In this document: piece after piece, positions 15,814 to 19,686 of the stretch | How positions within the stretch are numbered: position 1 is the stretch's first letter | Layout: each line of letters starts with the position of its first letter | From: Treponema sp. UBA7590 | Lineage (GTDB): Bacteria; Spirochaetota; Spirochaetia; Treponematales; Treponemataceae | Assembly: GCA_002478955.1 (NCBI GenBank) | Contig: DLKK01000077.1 | Location: 1-19,686, forward strand | Direction: 5' to 3' | Length of the DNA: 19,686 nucleotides | The notes under the pieces: model-generated | Told to the model about the DNA's origin: nothing | The model's database searches: none | Seen by the model: only the letters and a program-made list of their open reading frames with translations | Position numbers and translations under genes: made by a program

Positions 15814-15945
15814 GGAAATATCAATTTCCGATTTGGCTTTTTAACGCAATTTCGCAACAAAGTGAGAAATTGCAATTAATAAGAAAGTTTGCAACGCAAA
15901 CTTGTGAATAAAAACTTTGACGATATTTTAGGCAAAGTTTTTATT
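15814..15945. repeat. four consecutive inverted repeats in one intergenic gap
   Basis: Four hairpins follow one another. At 15814-15829 GGAAAT/ATTTCC has a 4-base loop. At 15846-15873 GCAATTTC/GAAATTGC has a 12-base loop. At 15885-15903 AAGTTTGC/GCAAACTT has a 3-base loop. At 15907-15945 a perfect 13-base arm AATAAAAACTTTG pairs with CAAAGTTTTTATT across 13 bases. On the minus strand the last two are followed by or contain T-runs and may end the regulator transcript. The others may form the leader of the TPR-lipoprotein mRNA. No promoter is convincing here. Confidence 0.6.
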
Positions 15946-15964
15946 ATTTCTCCAAACTATAAAA

Positions 15965-16831
15965 CTATATATTTTTGTCGCGTATATGCAATTCATTCAT
16001 AAGGCGCGAAACGTAAGTCCTTTGTATGCCAAGAATTTTTCCAGCTTTCGTCTGATTCCAGCCACATTCATCAAGAATTTTAACAACATAACGTCGCTTA
16101 AAATTATTCAATGCAACTTTAAGACTTTTATCTTCATCGTCAAACAAAAGCGCTTGTCCACTTTCTGGCACCGAATAAACATACGAAAGATGCAAATCTT
16201 CATCCTGAACTAGATTTTCATGGCACAATAACACGCTTCTTGAAACTACATCCCTAAGCTCAAGAATATTTCCAGGCCAGGAATAATCTTTCAGCGCATT
16301 TTTAGAATTTTCTGAAAACCCATCGATTTTTTTTCCGTATCTAGAAGAAAAAGAAATTAAAAAATTTTCGGCAAGAGGCAAAATATCCTCTTTCCTTACC
16401 CGAAGAGACGGAATCCGAACAGGAAAAACATTCAGACGGAAAAACAACTCTTCAATAAAACTGCCTTTTTGAACAAAATCCGCAAGATTTTCACTTGTGG
16501 ATGCAATAATTTTTACATTAATTTTAGACTGTATCAAATCAAGCAGTTTTTCTTGGTATTCATTTTTTAAATATTCAATTTCCTCAAAAAAAATCGAGCC
16601 ATATTCTGAACTGACTTTTATAAAATCAATATTTTCCGACTTTCTGCAGTCGTAATAAAAAAACGGAAATTCCTTTCGGTTACAATTCTGATGAATTATT
16701 TTCGCGAAAGTTTTTTTACCAGAACCAAGCTCTCCTATCAAAAGAACAGGAGAATTTGTGGCAGAAGTTTTCTTGATGATTTCAAGCAAATCCTTTGTCA
16801 CAGGACTTGCAGCAATAAAAGTTTCGCACAT
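15965..16831 (-). CDS. NtrC-like AAA+ / Fis-HTH regulator lacking the GAFTGA loop
   Basis: This 288-residue protein has an AAA+ domain of the bacterial enhancer-binding type and a C-terminal Fis helix-turn-helix, with no N-terminal receiver. Seen from the chosen start, Walker A is GELGSGKKT (about 33-41) and Walker B is SIFFEEI (79-85), where the usual Asp is Glu. Arginine-finger segments are LFFRLNV and SLRVRKEDI. The WPGN segment is followed by ILEL, so the sensor II Arg is Leu. Walker A and B are about 20 residues closer than in NtrC, and the GAFTGA loop is absent. It may therefore regulate through sigma-70 or only bind DNA. The HTH (about 247-281) is intact. A TTG start at 16870 is rejected because it lies inside the S1 terminator. 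The ATG at 16831 has GGAAG 11 bases upstream. Confidence 0.82.
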   Translation of the reverse strand: MCETFIAASPVTKDLLEIIKKTSATNSPVLLIGELGSGKKTFAKIIHQNCNRKEFPFFYYDCRKSENIDFIKVSSEYGSIFFEEIEYLKNEYQEKLLDLIQSKINVKIIASTSENLADFVQKGSFIEELFFRLNVFPVRIPSLRVRKEDILPLAENFLISFSSRYGKKIDGFSENSKNALKDYSWPGNILELRDVVSRSVLLCHENLVQDEDLHLSYVYSVPESGQALLFDDEDKSLKVALNNFKRRYVVKILDECGWNQTKAGKILGIQRTYVSRLMNELHIRDKNI

Positions 16832-16857
16832 GAAAAAAACGGCTTCCAGATATAACA

Positions 16858-16893
16858 AAACGCATTGCAACTAAAATCAGCTGCAATGCGTTT
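16858..16893 (-). terminator. Rho-independent terminator of the cmk-rpsA unit
   Basis: On the minus strand AAACGCATTGCA and TGCAATGCGTTT form a 12-base stem, which extends past a mismatch with CT/AG around the loop. It is followed by TTGTTAT. It begins 14 bases after the stop codon at 16907. The T-run is short, but the stem is strong. Confidence 0.75.
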
Positions 16894-16906
16894 CAGAAAA
16901 ATCAAG

Positions 16907-19273
16907 TTATTTGTTTTCAGCTTTTTTATCGTTAAGCAAATCACCCAATGTGTATGCACCCTGCTCATCATCATTTGAGCTAGACATATACTGAGAAATT
17001 TCATCGCGCTGCTGCTTTCGCTTGTATTCACGGACAGAGAAAGCGGCTTTTTCTTTTTCTACGTTTACATCAACAACAAACACATTGATTTTGTCACCGA
17101 CATTGTATTTTTTAACAGCTTCTTCGTACGGAGTATCGCGGTCTTCACTTAGATTTGCCTTGTTAACAAGACCTTCAATTCCATTTGGAGCTTTTACAAA
17201 AACACCGAAATCTGTGATTGAAGTGATTTCTCCTTCCAAAGTTGAACCAGGTTTGTATTCTTCAGCAAACTGTTTCCAAGGATTTTCAGAAAGCTGCTTG
17301 ATTCCAACTCTAATGCGATGATTTTCAGCATCACAGTCAATAACAACAACTTCAATTTCCTGATCCACAGCCAATTCACTGCCAGGATGCTTAACTTTCT
17401 TTGTCCAAGAAATATCATCGGCATGAAGGAAACCATCAATGCCTTCTTCAAGCTGAACAAAAGCACCTGCGTTTGTAATTTTTACAACTTTACCCTTTAC
17501 TTTTGTTCCAACTGGATATTTTTCAGAAATTGAATCCCATGGATTTGCAGTAACCTGCTTGATTCCAAGAGAAACACGGCCAGCCTGAATATCGTAGCCC
17601 AAAATCATAGCCTCAACTTCATCGCCAACCTTAAGCATATCAGACGGCTTATTAATTTTCTTTGTCCAAGAGAATTCACTGATGTGAACAAGACCTTCAA
17701 TTCCTTCTTCAAGTTCGATGAAAGCACCAAAGTCTGTAAGTTTCGTAACTTTTCCCTTAACAATATCGTTTACGTGATATTTTTCCTCAAAGTGAATCCA
17801 AGGATCTTCTGTAAAATGCTTCAAAGAAAGATTGATTCTTTTTTCAGCTGGATCAAGACGAATAACCTTAAGTTCGATTTCCTGACCTTTTTTTACAAAA
17901 TCCTTAGGACGAGCAACGTGTCCCCAGCTCATATCATTGATATGAAGAAGACCATCGAATCCACCAAGATCGATGAACGCACCAAAACTTGTGAAACTTT
18001 TTACAGTTCCCTTTACAGTGTCACCGATTTTCACATCATTGAAGAAAGCTTCACGTTTTCGGTCAACTTCTTCCTCAAGATATTTTCTGCGGTTTACAAC
18101 CACATTTGCTTTGCTTTCTGAGTACAAACGCTCAATATAAAACTTAGACTTGACATTGAGCAATGATTCCGGCTTTTCAACTTTCTGGCTGTCTGACTGG
18201 CTTATAGGCAAGAACGCATGAATATCGCCACCAAGAGTAACTTCATAACCACCCTTGACAATCTTTGTTATAACGCCGTCAACTGGAACCTTATCCTTGA
18301 ATGCCTGTGAAATTTCTTTCCACATTCGCTTTGAATCTGCTCTTGTCTTAGAAATTTCCGGGCCATATTTTCCAAATACTTTAGCCAAGAATACTGAAAC
18401 TTTGTCCCCTACTTTTGGCAGGTTACCTGCGAACTCCTGTACGGGGAGTCTACCCTCTGACTTGCATCCTACATCAAGAAAAACATAATCATCAGAAATT
18501 GAAATAACTTCTCCTTCAACGATTTGTCCTTCTTCAGGATTGCTAAGATTATTCAGAGACTCTTCTAATTGTGTCTGGATAGCGCTCTTGGAGTTCTGAG
18601 CTTCTTCCTTTTCCACTTCCATTTCTTCCATTTTGAACCCTTGTTTGTTGATTTTGCTTAATATTATTCCACAAACATCCTCTATGGTCAAGGCTGAAGT
18701 ATCGATGTAATAGGCATCCGGCGCACGCTTTAACGCTCCTTCCGCCTTATTTTTGTCAATTTCATCGCGTTTTCTGATTGCTTCCTTGATTTCTTCAAGA
18801 GTCATGTTGCTGACTCCCTGATTGAAACGCCGTTTCGCCTGAACATCAAGCGATGCATCCAGATAAAATTTATAGTCAGCATCCGGGAAAACAACTGTTG
18901 TCATGTCACGGCCTTCGCAGACAATATCTAGACTTTTTGTGATTTCACGCATTTTGTCGTTCACAAGATGGCGGACTGGAATAAACGCAGAAACCTGGGC
19001 GACATTCTGGCTTACGCGGTCATCATGCAGATGGCTTTCAACATCAGTTCCATTCAATATAAGATGAGAATTCTTGTATTCAAGCTTTTGTTTTTTACAG
19101 AAGTCAACAACCGCATTTTCATCATCAAGAGGAATTCCTGCATCCAGCAAAGAAAGTGTGAGCGCGCGGTAGAAACTTCCGCTGTTCAAATACGTGATGT
19201 TCAGTTTTTTTGCAATAATCGAAGCGATTGTGCTTTTTCCTGTACCGGCAGGTCCGTCCATAGCAATAATCAT
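16907..19273 (-). CDS. fused cytidylate kinase / 30S ribosomal protein S1
   Basis: This 788-residue fusion has two enzymatically unrelated halves. Residues 1-214 are cytidylate kinase, which phosphorylates CMP and dCMP using ATP: P-loop GPAGTGKST (7-15), SGSFYRA (31-37), EGRDMTTVVFP (120-130) and an AKRRF segment (146-150). Residues 215-788 are ribosomal protein S1 with six S1 RNA-binding domains at about 249-311, 328-397, 415-486, 501-573, 588-659 and 675-749, the number found in E. coli S1. The fusion is known from Treponema, and cmk-rpsA are neighbours in many bacteria. An in-frame ATG at 18631 has AAGGG 6 bases upstream and could give free S1 of 574 residues. GGAGT precedes the main ATG. 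The gene follows the pseudouridine synthase by 30 bases and ends in a terminator. Confidence 0.95.
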   Translation of the reverse strand: MIIAMDGPAGTGKSTIASIIAKKLNITYLNSGSFYRALTLSLLDAGIPLDDENAVVDFCKKQKLEYKNSHLILNGTDVESHLHDDRVSQNVAQVSAFIPVRHLVNDKMREITKSLDIVCEGRDMTTVVFPDADYKFYLDASLDVQAKRRFNQGVSNMTLEEIKEAIRKRDEIDKNKAEGALKRAPDAYYIDTSALTIEDVCGIILSKINKQGFKMEEMEVEKEEAQNSKSAIQTQLEESLNNLSNPEEGQIVEGEVISISDDYVFLDVGCKSEGRLPVQEFAGNLPKVGDKVSVFLAKVFGKYGPEISKTRADSKRMWKEISQAFKDKVPVDGVITKIVKGGYEVTLGGDIHAFLPISQSDSQKVEKPESLLNVKSKFYIERLYSESKANVVVNRRKYLEEEVDRKREAFFNDVKIGDTVKGTVKSFTSFGAFIDLGGFDGLLHINDMSWGHVARPKDFVKKGQEIELKVIRLDPAEKRINLSLKHFTEDPWIHFEEKYHVNDIVKGKVTKLTDFGAFIELEEGIEGLVHISEFSWTKKINKPSDMLKVGDEVEAMILGYDIQAGRVSLGIKQVTANPWDSISEKYPVGTKVKGKVVKITNAGAFVQLEEGIDGFLHADDISWTKKVKHPGSELAVDQEIEVVVIDCDAENHRIRVGIKQLSENPWKQFAEEYKPGSTLEGEITSITDFGVFVKAPNGIEGLVNKANLSEDRDTPYEEAVKKYNVGDKINVFVVDVNVEKEKAAFSVREYKRKQQRDEISQYMSSSNDDEQGAYTLGDLLNDKKAENK
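18632..18642 (-). promoter_or_regulatory. possible internal ribosome-binding site for free S1
   Basis: On the minus strand AAGGG (18638-18642) lies 6 bases before the in-frame ATG at 18631. That ATG falls exactly at the end of the cytidylate kinase domain and would begin a complete six-domain S1. Confidence 0.4.
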
Positions 19274-19303
19274 AATGACTCCTAAAATATGTTTTTTCAG
19301 CTT

Positions 19304-19686
19304 TTATTTATTTGTTCGGCAAAGTTTCAGCAAACCGGAAACTTCCTTTTCAGAAAGCTCGCGAAATTCTCCCGGCTTCAGACCATTTATTTCTATGTTG
19401 CCAATCCGCACACGAACCAGTTTTTTTATGCCGATTTCCTTCGAGGCGAAAACATTGCGGATTTCACGGTTTTTTCCCTCAACAAGAACAATCTTGATTT
19501 TCCGGGCGTTAAGCTCGACCGCTGACTTGCATTTGTAGAAAATGCCTTCAACCCTGAGTCCTTTTTCAAATTCAGAGGCAAGAGAACGCGGCAAAGGAAC
19601 TGAAGTTTCCACAACATATTCTTTTTCAATCTCGGCAGAAGGATGAGACAGTTTTGCGGCAAAATCACCATCATTTGTAAAAATTA
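19304..19686 (-). CDS. RsuA/RluB-family pseudouridine synthase, C-terminal part
   Basis: The gene enters from the right edge. About 126 C-terminal residues are visible and the reading frame is open to the edge. The visible part matches the RsuA/RluB/RluE/RluF family, which converts uridine to pseudouridine in ribosomal RNA. Recognisable segments are TNDGDFAAKLSHPSAEIEK, VEGKNREIRNVF, the LVRVRIG strand, and LKPGEFREL near the end. The catalytic Asp in the GRLD motif and any N-terminal S4 domain lie outside the window, so the subfamily cannot be decided. It is 30 bases upstream of the cmk-rpsA fusion and is probably in the same operon. A pseudouridine synthase next to cmk is a common arrangement in other bacteria. 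Confidence 0.9.
   Translation of the reverse strand, partial: IFTNDGDFAAKLSHPSAEIEKEYVVETSVPLPRSLASEFEKGLRVEGIFYKCKSAVELNARKIKIVLVEGKNREIRNVFASKEIGIKKLVRVRIGNIEINGLKPGEFRELSEKEVSGLLKLCRTNK

Noticed and set aside
16832..16870. N-terminal extension of the AAA+ regulator from TTG at 16870
   Set aside because: The added 13 residues fall within the S1 terminator hairpin and include no family-like sequence. The ATG at 16831 fits the domain start.
1..19686. Mobile elements, prophage, CRISPR or defence genes
   Set aside because: I saw no transposase, integrase, Cas, restriction or toxin-antitoxin motifs, and no regularly spaced direct repeats.

Overview
The window reads as chromosomal DNA of a treponeme (Spirochaetes, Treponema or a close relative). 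The main evidence is a single reading frame that fuses cytidylate kinase to ribosomal protein S1, an arrangement known from Treponema. A UPF0164-family outer-membrane protein, a spirochaete-style lipoprotein and a DUF4912 gene paired with a GH57 gene agree with this. Base composition is AT-rich. There are no phage, insertion-sequence, integrase or CRISPR signals. Genus and gene names come from recognition of sequence motifs, not from a search.

Layout. Positions 1-79 hold a GC-rich palindromic element and no gene. Positions 80-8487 (minus strand) hold three genes read right to left: a very large exported TPR protein, a 1600-residue membrane protein that joins a periplasmic beta-propeller to a cytoplasmic SpoIIE/PP2C phosphatase (the two genes overlap by 4 bases), and a small coiled-coil protein. 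Diverging from them, 8585-9895 (plus) encodes a UPF0164 outer-membrane protein with a TPR tail. Together they look like an envelope sensing or assembly cluster. Positions 9913-12226 (minus) carry DUF4912 followed by a GH57 branching-enzyme homologue that has lost most catalytic motifs. Diverging from these, 12332-13066 encodes an atypical response regulator with an OmpR-like C-terminus. Positions 13083-14048 (minus) encode a TIGR01212/YhcC-type radical SAM protein. It sits directly behind the terminator of a tRNA-Arg(UCU) gene at 14099-14173, which has its own recognisable promoter.

Positions 14300-15787 (minus) form a two-gene unit: a membrane-anchored TPR protein resembling YfgM, then a lipoprotein. 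Upstream is a 177-base gap with four consecutive hairpins. Positions 15965-16831 encode an NtrC-like AAA+/Fis regulator without a receiver domain and without the GAFTGA loop that contacts sigma-54. Positions 16907-19273 encode the Cmk-S1 fusion, which follows an RsuA/RluB-type pseudouridine synthase that runs off the right edge. This housekeeping unit ends in a clear terminator at 16858-16893.

The most unusual content is (1) the beta-propeller/PP2C sensor coupled to a giant TPR protein, (2) the apparently inactive GH57 protein paired with DUF4912 and facing an atypical regulator across a gap where both promoters abut the start codons, and (3) the GAFTGA-less enhancer-binding-protein homologue. 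No intergenic stretch exceeds 300 bases.
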